A DNA stretch of 64,000 nucleotides from Paenibacillus xylanexedens (GCF_007680605.1 NZ_VEIO01000007.1:62001-126000), one strand, 5' to 3'. Shown: positions 27,461 to 37,520, numbered from the stretch's first letter. Numbers and translations are program-made. The notes: generated by a model from the sequence alone, not told the origin.

Positions 27461-28546
27461 ATGATACCATTTCGTAACGATCATGTTGGAAGCTTCCTAC
27501 GTCCTGCGAACTTGAGTCAGGCACGTGAACAATATAAAGCTGGCACAATTACATATGGGGAACTAAGAGATGTCGAGGATCAAGAGATTATCCGATTGAT
27601 CGAGAAACAAAAAGAAAATGGCGTATTCGCTATTACGGATGGTGAGTTCCGCAGAAGCTGGTGGCATTTTGATTTTCTGGGCGGCTTGGATGGCGTAGAG
27701 TTGTATGAAGAGATTGATGGACCTAAATTCCATAACATGCAGACTCGCAAGGGCGGAATTCGGGTGGTAGGCAAAGTCGATTTCTCTACGCATCCCTTTG
27801 TGGAGCACTTTAAATATGTGAAAAAACATGCAGGTGACGCCGTTGCAAAACAAACCATTCCAAGTCCGAATATGCTTCTCTATCGATTGGAAAACGGCGC
27901 CAACAGCTATACGGATCGGGAGCAATTTCTTCAGGATACGATTGCGGCCTATCAAAAAGCCATTCAAGCCTTTTATGATGCAGGATGTCGTTATCTGCAA
28001 TTAGATGATACCGCTTGGGCAGACCTATTCTCAGAGGCTGGTCATGATAAACTGCGTGCTAAAGGTTTGGAGCCGGCAGTAGAGTTGAAAACGATGCAGC
28101 GCATGATTAATGAAACTTTGGCTCATAAACCGGCCGATTTAGTTGTGACGATGCATATTTGTCGGGGGAACTATAAATCCAATTATTTCTCAACAGGTGG
28201 TTACGATTATGCTTCTGAAGTTATTTTTGGAGGCTTAAATGTAGATGGGTTATTTTTAGAATTTGACGATGAGCGCTCAGGTAGTTTCGAGCCATTAAAA
28301 TATGTGAATCGAACAGATTTGAAAATCGTGCTTGGTTTAATCACATCGAAAACCGGTGAGTTGGAAAATAAAGAACAGATTAAAGCCCGGATCGCAAAAG
28401 CGGCAACCTACGTACCTCTGGAACAGCTTTGCTTGAGCCCACAATGCGGCTTTTCTTCCACCGAGGAAGGCAACATTCTAACGGAAGAGCAACAATGGCG
28501 TAAACTTCGTTACGTTAAGGAAATTGCAGAGGAAGTATGGAATTAA
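27461..28546 (+). CDS. MetE C-terminal-like cobalamin-independent methyltransferase (YxjG/YxjH type)
   Basis: 361 residues, equivalent to the C-terminal catalytic barrel of MetE without its N-terminal half. Zinc ligands are visible: His and Cys in MHICRGN and a later Cys in LSPQCGF; the acidic QLDDTAWADL strand is present. Such stand-alone proteins (YxjG/YxjH in Bacillus) are linked to methionine or methylthio-compound metabolism; the methyl donor is uncertain. The ribosome-binding site GAAGGAGAT is eight bases before ATG 27461. No S-box or T-box leader was seen. The aldehyde dehydrogenase follows after 14 bases, in the same operon. Confidence 0.85.
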   Translation: MIPFRNDHVGSFLRPANLSQAREQYKAGTITYGELRDVEDQEIIRLIEKQKENGVFAITDGEFRRSWWHFDFLGGLDGVELYEEIDGPKFHNMQTRKGGIRVVGKVDFSTHPFVEHFKYVKKHAGDAVAKQTIPSPNMLLYRLENGANSYTDREQFLQDTIAAYQKAIQAFYDAGCRYLQLDDTAWADLFSEAGHDKLRAKGLEPAVELKTMQRMINETLAHKPADLVVTMHICRGNYKSNYFSTGGYDYASEVIFGGLNVDGLFLEFDDERSGSFEPLKYVNRTDLKIVLGLITSKTGELENKEQIKARIAKAATYVPLEQLCLSPQCGFSSTEEGNILTEEQQWRKLRYVKEIAEEVWN

Positions 28547-28560
28547 CGGAGGGATTTCAT

Positions 28561-30051
28561 ATGACAATTCAAGCAGATCAAGAGACAGTTACAGTTGAAG
28601 CCTTCATTAACGGTCAACATGTAAAATCCCTTTCGCAGTTAGCAAAAGAGAATCCGGCTAATCCAGCTGAAATCGTAGGTTATTTCCCTGTCACGACCAA
28701 AGAACAAGCGGTCATCGCCATTGAAGCGGCGGCAGGAGTTTTTAAAACATGGAAGCAGACCTCCATTGACGAACGCATTACTCGGATGCGCAAGGCGATA
28801 GAGAAAATTAGAGCAGCGGAGCATGACATTGTGCAATTGCTGTCTAGAGAGCATGGTAAGCCGCTGTATGATGCACATGGTGAGATGTTTGTTTCGCTGA
28901 TGTGGATGGAATATGCTTGTAATGAAGCAACATCCGTTCTGGCAGAAGAGATCCACGAGCATGACCATGGTAAAACGATTGTATCCTATGATCCGATCGG
29001 TGTGGTAGCAGCGATTAGTCCATGGAATTATCCGATTGCTCTGTCTACAATCAAGATCGCTCCAGCTTTACTTGCGGGCAATACGATCGTGCTTAAACCA
29101 AGTCCATATGCACCACTGGCGGCGGCGAAGGTGGCAGAGATCATTGCGAGTGAGTTCCCGGCAGGTGTAATCAATGTTGTATACGGTGATGCGGATGTGG
29201 GCGTTGAACTGACGAGTCATCCTCTTGTGACGAAAATCGCCTTTACAGGCGGAACCGCAACAGCGAAGCATATTATCAAAGCCGCTTCCGATACGATTAA
29301 AGATATGACGCTGGAGCTTGGCGGGAATGACGCGGCGATCTTCTTGGAAAGCTTTGATGTTCATGATGAGCGAGCCATGCGCCGGATTGTCATCTCTAAC
29401 TTCTTGACGACAGGCCAAATCTGCATGATTGCCAAACGCGTATATGTACACCGTTCGATTTATAATGAATTTGTGGAAAAATATATAGAGGCGGCCAATC
29501 ACTGGATTCGAATTGGTGATCCTTTTGATCCAAACACGACGGTGGGGCCCGTTAATAACCTGAAGCAGAGAGAGTACGTGCATGGTTTGGTTGAAGATGC
29601 GCAGAAGCGCGGGGCCAAGGTCATCCCTCTCGGCCAAATCCTCGATCCAAAGCGGTTTGAACAAGGCTACTACCTGCAACCTACACTTGTTTTGGATTGC
29701 GATGTTCATGATCCGATTGTCGTGGAGGAACAGTTTGGCCCGACGGTTCCGGTTCTGCCATTTGACAATGAAGAGCAGGTTATTAAACTGCACAATGAGA
29801 GCATATATGGACTTACGAGTTCTGTGTGGGGAAAAGAAGAGGATGCCATCTCTTTGGCACGTCAACTCGAAGCTGGAACAACCATGATCAATACAGCAGC
29901 TGTGCAGGGGCTTGATGTTCGGTTCCCTTTTGGTGGCTTCAAGCAATCGGGTATTGGCCGTGAATACGGCGCAGAGGGTATTCTCACATATACGGAAAAA
30001 CATGTGATCAACGTTCCGAAGATGCTGGATCTTCCGTATATACCTGAATAG
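28561..30051 (+). CDS. NAD(P)-dependent aldehyde dehydrogenase
   Basis: 496 residues of the ALDH superfamily. Visible: cofactor-binding SPWNYPIAL and KPSPYAPLAA, the FTGGTATAK loop, the catalytic Glu in LELGGND, the catalytic Cys in TTGQICMIAKR and a C-terminal PFGGFKQSGIGREYG. The substrate is unknown; sequence features are general. The start ATG 28561 is chosen over an upstream ATG at 28537 because GGAGG (28549-28553) lies just before it and the upstream ATG lies inside the metE-like gene. It probably shares a transcript with the preceding methyltransferase. Confidence 0.92.
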   Translation: MTIQADQETVTVEAFINGQHVKSLSQLAKENPANPAEIVGYFPVTTKEQAVIAIEAAAGVFKTWKQTSIDERITRMRKAIEKIRAAEHDIVQLLSREHGKPLYDAHGEMFVSLMWMEYACNEATSVLAEEIHEHDHGKTIVSYDPIGVVAAISPWNYPIALSTIKIAPALLAGNTIVLKPSPYAPLAAAKVAEIIASEFPAGVINVVYGDADVGVELTSHPLVTKIAFTGGTATAKHIIKAASDTIKDMTLELGGNDAAIFLESFDVHDERAMRRIVISNFLTTGQICMIAKRVYVHRSIYNEFVEKYIEAANHWIRIGDPFDPNTTVGPVNNLKQREYVHGLVEDAQKRGAKVIPLGQILDPKRFEQGYYLQPTLVLDCDVHDPIVVEEQFGPTVPVLPFDNEEQVIKLHNESIYGLTSSVWGKEEDAISLARQLEAGTTMINTAAVQGLDVRFPFGGFKQSGIGREYGAEGILTYTEKHVINVPKMLDLPYIPE

Positions 30052-30143
30052 ATTTTAATCGAATAACACATCACATCGACAGTATGCAGGAAATAAATAG
30101 GATGTGAAATTAGAATTAAACATGGAATGTAGGCCTCAATTTG

Positions 30144-30189
30144 CGCTTTGTTTACTGATTGTTAAATCAGTAGACAGGGCGTTTTTTTT
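30144..30189 (+). terminator. Rho-independent terminator after the aldehyde dehydrogenase
   Basis: Long hairpin CGCTTTGTTTACTGATT / AAATCAGTAGACAGGGCG followed by eight T. The hairpin at 38857-38901 is a near copy. Confidence 0.85.
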
Positions 30190-30454
30190 GCTTCCATATA
30201 AGATTCGTGATCCATATTATCGCTAAAATGTAGCACTTATTTAATGGAGGCAACTCAGTACAAATCATCTCTAAAGGGCAAATATGCGGGTGGTCAGAAT
30301 TTGGTTAGACCTCTAATTTATAATGGTCAGGTATGCCATATAAATTAGATGAGATTGTTCATCAATGTCCTGTTGTAAGGAGAAGAGCGGGTAAGGGGAG
30401 AGAAAAAGTTTCCGGGTACCGCCCAAAATTTTAGAAATGGAGGAGATTCTCGTA
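30190..30454. other. Upstream region of the sortase-anchored adhesin gene
   Basis: About 265 bases, AT-rich, with TATAAT-like sequence near 30318-30323 and ATATAAATT near 30338, but no well-placed -35 element. Confidence 0.3.
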
Positions 30455-33400
30455 TTGAAGCAAAGACGCAATGTAGGTAAACCGTTATTGTCGTTATTTT
30501 TGGCAATTATGCTTGTTATGCAGACAGTGATGTTCTCCACTGCTGCATATGCAGAGAGTGTACCTAACGATACTGAAGTAGGAGCGGTTAGCGAGCCCAA
30601 TTCTCCAATTGTGGACGAACCATCCGAGGAAACGGTTAGTGAGCCCGACTCACCGATTGTGGATGAATCGTCCTCAGGATCGGAGGAAGTACAAGATGTA
30701 CCCAACAATTCCATAATGAGGGCAGCAGCAGTCCCAATGGACAAAACAGCAGTATTTATGGAGTCTAATGTATCCTTCCCACTGGAGTTGAAGCAAGGGA
30801 ATGTGGTTATTGACCTGAACGGTATTATTCAGGGGCGTAAACCATTTACGCTCAAATCGGAAGGGCTCAAGGTACCCGTCAATGGGGATGACGCCAATCC
30901 AACGGATGCAGATCCTGAGAAATACATTCAAAAGGGTGACTGGATTGAGCTGAAAAGGGAGGATTACTTCAAGGAAGTCGTGCTTCCGACAGCAACGAGA
31001 CCCCTGTATGCACAGACTGACTCAGGCACCAAACAGCTGGGTACGACCTATTTCACTCCAAATAGCATTCGAGTTGTCTTCGATGGTGATGATAACTTCT
31101 TCAATGGGGTAGGACGAGGTATTACTTTCAGTTTCGAAACGACAGCTGATGCAGATGTAACGGGATTGAATTATGGCGATAAAAAGCCTGTTAACATCTT
31201 CGGTAGCACATATGAGCTAGAGAATCCAAACGTTACAGCAGAGTATGGTATCACGTTAACCTCGCCTGGAATGATCAGGTGGGATCAGTATAGTTATCGT
31301 GGAATTCAACCGGCTCAATTTGTTGAAGGCGCGATTACTTGGCAGTCAACCGTATCCGCATCTGACCAGTTTGATAAAACGATCAAATTGCCATTAGACG
31401 GGAAGACATTTTATACCAATCCGTCAGCGTATAATACAAACCCTGGAAATTCACGCGGTATTTATGTGGAGGGTTCCTTCAAAGTTAACGATCAGAACGT
31501 ATCGCCAGTCGTTGGAGCAGACGGATCGCTGACTTACATTTTCCCATCAGGAACAGGTCCAGAGCCAAAAGTAGAATATAAAACCTGGATCTCTAAGGAA
31601 TCGTATTATTACGAGTATCGGAATCCGCCAAGCAATCTGGGGCGTAGCCACCGGGATATGAATGGTAAGGTGGAACTGAGACAAGACAATAGCATGCTGG
31701 TGCAGGCTGGGCTGGAGATGTCCTTTGCTCCCGACTGGATTCAATCCAGTGCCTCTTACGACCATGCGAGTGAAACCATTACTTGGAAAGTCACAGTTAA
31801 CCAATATAATAAAAGAGGGTTAAAGGACTTTACGATTACTAACGTTTTACCTGCCGGGCTGAACTTTGTATCGGCTGAATGGCAAGAGGATGGCACCGAA
31901 TCTGGATTAACATCCATTACACCAGATGAAAACGGTGTGTATTCTTTTGGCAATATTAACGGTAAAGTGGATTTATTTATTAAAAGCAAAGTAATCAGCG
32001 GTTCCAGTTTCAGAATCGATCCTCGTGCCAACTGGAATCTGGATACACCGGCTGATATACAGAATAACGATGTGAAGGCGGGTACGAGACCCGCAGCAGT
32101 AACGGACGAGGCCACCGTCAACATTGGTGCGCATAATTTCACCAAATCAGGAGCTGTTTCTACAGAGGATTATAACCAAGGCAGCATCACATGGACGGTT
32201 AACCTTGCTCCACAATATGCTCTGCCAAATGCGGCGGTATATGATGTCCTCGTACATGGCGGTAATTTGGACGTCTTGGACAACGCCGTAGATGTAACTG
32301 GTGAAGTGAGTGCAGAAACCATTGCGAAGATCAAAGCAAATGTAACTTCCGCGCAGCTTTGGAAGCAGTATAAGGCAGGAACGCTGAATACGAGTGCAGC
32401 CAATCTGACAACGAAGGCGATCCCTTTAACGGTGGATGGTAAAGTGGTGGCAGATTTGATCAAGGTGACTGGATATACGGATAGTTCCGCGTCCTTCAGC
32501 TTCCGTGCACTGGAGACCAACCCGGACGTCCTTTTTAGACAGGACATCAACGCAGGGAAAACAAGTTCGAATCGTGCTTTGCTCATTGATGGTGAAAACG
32601 TAAGACAAGCGCAAAACAACGCCAATCTTCACCTTCGTATGCTGAATAAGGATTTGCTCTTTGCATCGAGGCCATTGAAAGAAGATGGCACACTTGAAAA
32701 TGTTAGCCCTAATAACGTTAACAGTTACATTCGAAACGATAGTAATGATGCATGGACGATTTCTGCTTATGACCGGACAACCAAGACAGTCACCTTCCGT
32801 CTAGGCGTAAACATGCCTGGATATAACACAGAAGAAATGGCTAAAGATGGCGGTAATCGAGTCGTTAGCAACATCAAGCTAGTGGACACACTGCCTGTGG
32901 GCTGGGAGTTTGTTCCTTTTTCGGAAGGTAAAGATTATGAACTCTGGAAAGGATTATCCGACAATGGTGCAGGTACAGAATTCGGTACGAGAAACGATGC
33001 CAAAACCGTTATTGAACCAGGCACGGATGCTCATGTCGTAAGCTCCTTCACCCATAACGGCAACGTAGGAACGTTCACTTTCTCTAAATTGGAAAGTCCT
33101 TATGTTATCTTGGTGAAGGCAAGACCTTCCAACGAAGCTTTAGAGGAATATTTGAACGAATACACGACGAATGGCACGGACAAGCAAGTGGTATATAACA
33201 AAGCTGACCTCCATATGTCTTGGGGTGGTGTAGAAAAGACTGTCTCTGAACAGCGTAAGATTATCGTACCGATCCAGACTCTGGGCAAGTCGGTAACTAA
33301 ACCTGTTCCAGGTGTGCTGGAATGGACAGTAAACTATACTCCGCCATTTAACATGAAGCAGGGCGTTTATCTGGAGGACACCCTGGGTGCAGGCATGAAC

Positions 33401-36400
33401 TTACGTTACGAAGTTAACGGCAACCTTGTGCTGACATCACCTAGTATGGCCGTCTATCCTGCTAAGCTAACAGCCAGTGGTACGCTGGAACGAGGCGAAG
33501 CCCTCGACCTGAGCGATCCTAATAGCGAAGTACAAGTAGAGGTTGCACCAGGTGCAGATGGGACTACCGTTCTCAAATTCAAAATGAACAATCCGAATAA
33601 GTTTTACCAGTTTGTATACCAGACTGAAGTTGATCCTTCGAAAGCGAAAGCCGGAGACAAGATGGGCAACGAGGTAAAACTGAAGGGCGATGACAGTCTG
33701 AGTACTGTCAGTGCCAGAAGTGAAAGTACACTGGACAGTTCGGACGTAGCAGGTAGTTCAAGCTCCAATGCTTTGTTACCTCTGCGAAAAGTAGATCCGA
33801 ATGGAAATCCGCTGAAAGACGTAGAATTTACACTCTATAAAAAAGACACTGGAACTACAGTTACCAAAGGGAAGACGGATAGTTTAGGTAAACTCAATCT
33901 GCTATTCCCTGACCCGGGCTACTATGAGCTGAAGGAGACGTATATTGACACAAATACTTGGTTGCCTACGACAAGGATTTATCAAGTATATGTAGGAAGT
34001 ACGCCGGGGAAACCGCTCTGGGTAGACGGGGTAAAAGTAACCTCGGATCAACCGCTGATTGTGCCTACACCTGCCCAAGGCAAGCTGACCATTACCAATA
34101 AGGTAGAAGGCAACGGCAGTGATCCGAACAAAGGATTTGTATACACTGTGACCTTCACCGGTGAAGGTCAGGACGAAGCGTATGTCTATAAGAAATCGGA
34201 TAATACGTCTGGAACGCTCAAAAATGGAGACAAGATCATCCTCAAGCATGGGGAATCTGTAGTTCTTCCGGCTTTGCCTGCGAATCTGGTCTATACCGTG
34301 ACCGAGGACGATTATACGACCGTTGATGGGTATACAACGACACCTGATACCAGAGAGCTGTCCGGCTCCATTGTGAACAAAGGTGATCATAAAGCGGACT
34401 TCATCAACGAACGAATCATTAACAAGCTGACCATTAGTAATACGGTCATGGGCAACGGTGGCGATAAGACGAAGGAGTTCGAGTACACCATTCACTTTGA
34501 AGAAACAGGCAAAGATGAAAGCTACTCTTACATGAAGTCGGATAATAGTACAGGCACGATCAAGTCTGGCGACACCTTCCGCCTCAAGGACGGAGAGACA
34601 CTGGATATTTCAGGCCTGCCTAAACATCTGAGATACACAGTTAGCCAAAAAGATTACACAACCGATGAATACATGACTACTCCTGAGGAACGGTATTATT
34701 CCGAAGTGATGAAAGGCATGGATGAAGAAGCTCCATTCACGAACGTGCGCGTCTTGAAGGGCGGACTACTCATCAGCAACACAGTGAAAGGCAAAGAAGA
34801 AGATAAGAGCAAGCTGTTTAAGTACACAGTCACCTTCACAGGTGAGGGATCAGAGGAGTCCTACGCCTATGAGAAGTCAGATGGTAGCAAGGGCACGATC
34901 AAGAACGGCGATAGCTTCGAGCTTACCGATGGCCAGACACTTGTCGTGCAAGGCCTGCCTTCATCTCTCGAATATACGGTAACGCAGGACGATTATACGA
35001 AAGATGGTTATGTGACAGACCCTGAACGTTTTGTTCGCACGGGTGTGATTCCGGAGAAAAAAGCGGCTGAAGCTAAATTTATAAATACTCGCCCTTATCT
35101 GGAAGGTGTACTGCGTGACAACAATACGGGAGAAGTCATTCCGAACGCATCCATCACAGTGACTGATCTGAAGACAGGCGAAGAGCTTCAGATTGAGACC
35201 AATGAGAAGGGTGAATATGCAGTCCCAGCCGTAGCTGATACGGACTACACGATCACATATACGAAGTTGTACCGGGTAGGCGGGAGAGATGTACCTGTTA
35301 AGTTTACGCAAAAAGCAAATGTAAACAGCAGTGTTACAGACGAGACCATTCCAGCGGATATCACGGCTGTAGGTATCATTATGCTCAAACAAATGGACGG
35401 AACAACAGAGCTATTTAACAGCTTGCATACCAGCCATATGTATATCTACCTGAAAGATAGAGACGGTAATTATATTACGGAAAATGGCCACCCTAAGGCT
35501 TTTCCAATGGCTTCGAACGGAACGTTCTCCGTGGAAGGGTTAAGCGAACAGAAGTACACCATGGAAGTTCGTTATCAAGTGGAGACTGGTGAGGAGTTAC
35601 TCCTCAAAGTAACGCAACTCGACGTGAAAGCTAACGGAGAGCTGAATATTTCTGAGGAATTAGTCGACCCTTACGGTACGGTCTATGATGAAACTACAGG
35701 AAATGCGAGCACGGGCAAGAAAATCGAAGGAGCCAAAGTTACACTGTATTATGCGGATACACAGCGGAATAGAGATAAAGGCCGCATTCCGGGTACAAAA
35801 GTAACCCTCCCAGCGGTTCCGAATTTCCCGCCGCACGACAACAAGAGTCCAGAGCAGGATAGCGATGCCAACGGATTCTATGCGTACATGGTATTTCCTG
35901 AAGCAGATTATTATCTGGTCGTAACGAAGGATGGATACGAAACGCATACTAGCGGTACGATTTCTGTAGATTTTGACATTGTCAAATACGACGTGCCAAT
36001 GAAGCCGATCCGTTCAGGTGGTGGATCCGGCGGCAACAATGGCAATAGTGGAACCGACACCGGTACTCCAGGAACCAATAATGGCAACAATGGAACCGAT
36101 CCTGGTATCCCGGGAATCAACAACGGTACCCCAGGAACGAACAATGGGAACAGTGAAACCGATAATGGTATTCCAGGAACCAACAATGGTACTCCCGGAA
36201 CGAACAATGGGAACAGTGGAACCGATAATGGTGTTCCAGGAACCGACAACAGTATCCCAGGAACTGACACTGGCAACAGCGGAACCAATAACGGTACTCC
36301 AGGGACAAACACTGGCAACACGGGAACCAATAATGGCAACAGTGGAGCGAGCAAGGGTGACCATGTTACGGATGACGTTAGCAACGAGTTGGACGATGCT

Positions 36401-36514
36401 CCGAAAACAGGAGACAACAGTATATCGCCAATGTTCTATATGATTTTGGCACTGATGTCCTTGATTACGATCGCTTTCTGTCTGCTCGGTAACAAGAAGA
36501 AAAAGCACATTTAA
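30455..36514 (+). CDS. Giant sortase-anchored adhesin with Cna-B-like and DUF7601-like repeats
   Basis: 2019 residues from TTG 30455, chosen because GGAGGAG (30439-30445) is nine bases upstream; an ATG at 30437 overlaps that site. Order: signal peptide (cleavage after TAAYA, about 33); acidic linker with repeated EPNSPIVDEPSE/EPDSPIVDESS; a long adhesin region of beta domains (about 90-1090); a SpaA/Cna-B domain (LRKVDPNGNPLKDVEFTLYKK, about 1108-1205); three repeats beginning LTITNKVEGN, LTISNTVMGN and LLISNTVKGK (about 1209, 1324, 1436); a carboxypeptidase-regulatory domain (about 1548); a DPYGT module (about 1738); a Gly/Asn/Thr repeat stalk (1854-1968); then sorting signal APKTGDN, a hydrophobic segment and KKKKH. 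Sortase-linked wall adhesin; intramolecular isopeptide bonds are likely. Confidence 0.9.
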   Translation: MKQRRNVGKPLLSLFLAIMLVMQTVMFSTAAYAESVPNDTEVGAVSEPNSPIVDEPSEETVSEPDSPIVDESSSGSEEVQDVPNNSIMRAAAVPMDKTAVFMESNVSFPLELKQGNVVIDLNGIIQGRKPFTLKSEGLKVPVNGDDANPTDADPEKYIQKGDWIELKREDYFKEVVLPTATRPLYAQTDSGTKQLGTTYFTPNSIRVVFDGDDNFFNGVGRGITFSFETTADADVTGLNYGDKKPVNIFGSTYELENPNVTAEYGITLTSPGMIRWDQYSYRGIQPAQFVEGAITWQSTVSASDQFDKTIKLPLDGKTFYTNPSAYNTNPGNSRGIYVEGSFKVNDQNVSPVVGADGSLTYIFPSGTGPEPKVEYKTWISKESYYYEYRNPPSNLGRSHRDMNGKVELRQDNSMLVQAGLEMSFAPDWIQSSASYDHASETITWKVTVNQYNKRGLKDFTITNVLPAGLNFVSAEWQEDGTESGLTSITPDENGVYSFGNINGKVDLFIKSKVISGSSFRIDPRANWNLDTPADIQNNDVKAGTRPAAVTDEATVNIGAHNFTKSGAVSTEDYNQGSITWTVNLAPQYALPNAAVYDVLVHGGNLDVLDNAVDVTGEVSAETIAKIKANVTSAQLWKQYKAGTLNTSAANLTTKAIPLTVDGKVVADLIKVTGYTDSSASFSFRALETNPDVLFRQDINAGKTSSNRALLIDGENVRQAQNNANLHLRMLNKDLLFASRPLKEDGTLENVSPNNVNSYIRNDSNDAWTISAYDRTTKTVTFRLGVNMPGYNTEEMAKDGGNRVVSNIKLVDTLPVGWEFVPFSEGKDYELWKGLSDNGAGTEFGTRNDAKTVIEPGTDAHVVSSFTHNGNVGTFTFSKLESPYVILVKARPSNEALEEYLNEYTTNGTDKQVVYNKADLHMSWGGVEKTVSEQRKIIVPIQTLGKSVTKPVPGVLEWTVNYTPPFNMKQGVYLEDTLGAGMNLRYEVNGNLVLTSPSMAVYPAKLTASGTLERGEALDLSDPNSEVQVEVAPGADGTTVLKFKMNNPNKFYQFVYQTEVDPSKAKAGDKMGNEVKLKGDDSLSTVSARSESTLDSSDVAGSSSSNALLPLRKVDPNGNPLKDVEFTLYKKDTGTTVTKGKTDSLGKLNLLFPDPGYYELKETYIDTNTWLPTTRIYQVYVGSTPGKPLWVDGVKVTSDQPLIVPTPAQGKLTITNKVEGNGSDPNKGFVYTVTFTGEGQDEAYVYKKSDNTSGTLKNGDKIILKHGESVVLPALPANLVYTVTEDDYTTVDGYTTTPDTRELSGSIVNKGDHKADFINERIINKLTISNTVMGNGGDKTKEFEYTIHFEETGKDESYSYMKSDNSTGTIKSGDTFRLKDGETLDISGLPKHLRYTVSQKDYTTDEYMTTPEERYYSEVMKGMDEEAPFTNVRVLKGGLLISNTVKGKEEDKSKLFKYTVTFTGEGSEESYAYEKSDGSKGTIKNGDSFELTDGQTLVVQGLPSSLEYTVTQDDYTKDGYVTDPERFVRTGVIPEKKAAEAKFINTRPYLEGVLRDNNTGEVIPNASITVTDLKTGEELQIETNEKGEYAVPAVADTDYTITYTKLYRVGGRDVPVKFTQKANVNSSVTDETIPADITAVGIIMLKQMDGTTELFNSLHTSHMYIYLKDRDGNYITENGHPKAFPMASNGTFSVEGLSEQKYTMEVRYQVETGEELLLKVTQLDVKANGELNISEELVDPYGTVYDETTGNASTGKKIEGAKVTLYYADTQRNRDKGRIPGTKVTLPAVPNFPPHDNKSPEQDSDANGFYAYMVFPEADYYLVVTKDGYETHTSGTISVDFDIVKYDVPMKPIRSGGGSGGNNGNSGTDTGTPGTNNGNNGTDPGIPGINNGTPGTNNGNSETDNGIPGTNNGTPGTNNGNSGTDNGVPGTDNSIPGTDTGNSGTNNGTPGTNTGNTGTNNGNSGASKGDHVTDDVSNELDDAPKTGDNSISPMFYMILALMSLITIAFCLLGNKKKKHI
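36018..36360 (+). repeat. Tandem repeat coding a Gly-Thr-Asn-Asn-Gly stalk
   Basis: Degenerate tandem repeats of about 12-30 bases (GGAACCAACAATGG-like) encode PGTNNGNSGTDNG units. They form the wall-spanning stalk just before the sorting signal. Such arrays change length by slippage. Confidence 0.85.
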
Positions 36515-36536
36515 TGACCGGAAAGGCGGTAAGAAC

Positions 36537-37313
36537 ATGAGCAAAACCAAAAAAATTCTTATCGCCATTTCCTCCCTTGTGTTGGTATTCTCTCTCATCG
36601 GTATTTCGAGAACGTTGCTGCGAGATTATGCGGAGCAACAGAAAATAGATGAGTTGGCCAGCATGTGGAAGGAAGGGTCGAATAAAAACGGAGGGGATGT
36701 AATCCCCTCTTTTTTGTTCAATAAGAATAAAAAGCGAGTCATGCTTCCTGAATTTCAAGCCCTGTACGAGCGGAACTCGGACATTGTGGGCTGGCTGAAG
36801 ATTAACGGCACTCGAATTGAATATCCTGTCATGCAAAATCCACAGAATGCGGATTATTATCTGGATCATGATTTCGATAAGAAGGAAACCCAAGGTGGCC
36901 TTCCTTTTTTGGACAGGCATAGCCAGATCAGGGGTTCAGATATTTTGCTGATTCACGGACATCATATGAAGAGTGGCTGGATGTTTAAAGATCTAATGAA
37001 ATACAAGAGTGAAAGCTTTTATAAACAGCACGCTACATTCGAGTTTAGCACGCTCTACGAAAAGGAAGAGTACGAGATCGTTGCTGTGATTCTATCCAAA
37101 GTGTATCGTAAATCAGATGACGTGTTTAAATATTATCAAATTGGGGATGTACAGACGTCCACCGAGTTCGATTCATATGTTCAGAATATCAAAAAACTCG
37201 CTCTTTACGACACAGGTGTAACCGCTCAGTATGGTGATAAACTTGTTGTGCTGTCCACATGTGAATATTCGACTGAAAATGGCCGGCTAGCGGTAGTTGC
37301 TAAAAAGCGTTAA
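36537..37313 (+). CDS. srtB: Class B sortase
   Basis: 258 residues. An N-terminal membrane anchor (ILIAISSLVLVFSLIGI) is followed by the sortase barrel. Catalytic residues are visible: His142 in HGHHMKSGWMF, Cys242 in LSTCEY and Arg250 in NGRLAVVAKK. The HGHxM and extended N-terminal helices fit class B. It lies 22 bases after the giant adhesin and should attach it to peptidoglycan at APKTG. Some class B sortases, such as that of Clostridioides difficile, use (S/P)PxTG rather than NPQTN motifs, which agrees. The ribosome-binding site is AAAGGCGG. Confidence 0.92.
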   Translation: MSKTKKILIAISSLVLVFSLIGISRTLLRDYAEQQKIDELASMWKEGSNKNGGDVIPSFLFNKNKKRVMLPEFQALYERNSDIVGWLKINGTRIEYPVMQNPQNADYYLDHDFDKKETQGGLPFLDRHSQIRGSDILLIHGHHMKSGWMFKDLMKYKSESFYKQHATFEFSTLYEKEEYEIVAVILSKVYRKSDDVFKYYQIGDVQTSTEFDSYVQNIKKLALYDTGVTAQYGDKLVVLSTCEYSTENGRLAVVAKKR

Positions 37314-37349
37314 GGTCGATGACCAAACACCAAATGAATGGGTTTCATC

Positions 37350-37381
37350 TCGCGTGCTCTCTGTAGAGGACGCGATTTTTT
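37350..37381 (+). terminator. Rho-independent terminator after the sortase
   Basis: Stem TCGCGT / ACGCGA extended by CTCT/AGAG, followed by TTTTTT. Confidence 0.85.
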
Positions 37382-37520
37382 GCGTTATCCCCTAACTTTT
37401 AATGAAGTCGAGGAATGAGGTTAAAGGTAGGTGGATTAGAGACAGGTCTTCTTTATAATGGAGATGAGTGCTATTTACGAATAACAAGTGAATATCAGAT
37501 TCCGGAGAGGGAGTTGTAAA

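Noticed and set aside
29068-30003. 311-residue minus-strand frame opposite the aldehyde dehydrogenase
   Set aside because: It lies fully inside a clear gene; Cys/His/Arg-rich shadow sequence without a start signal.
35911-36417. 168-residue minus-strand frame rich in VPGVPLLVP repeats
   Set aside because: It is the antisense reading of the Gly/Thr/Asn repeat of the adhesin and has no ribosome-binding site.
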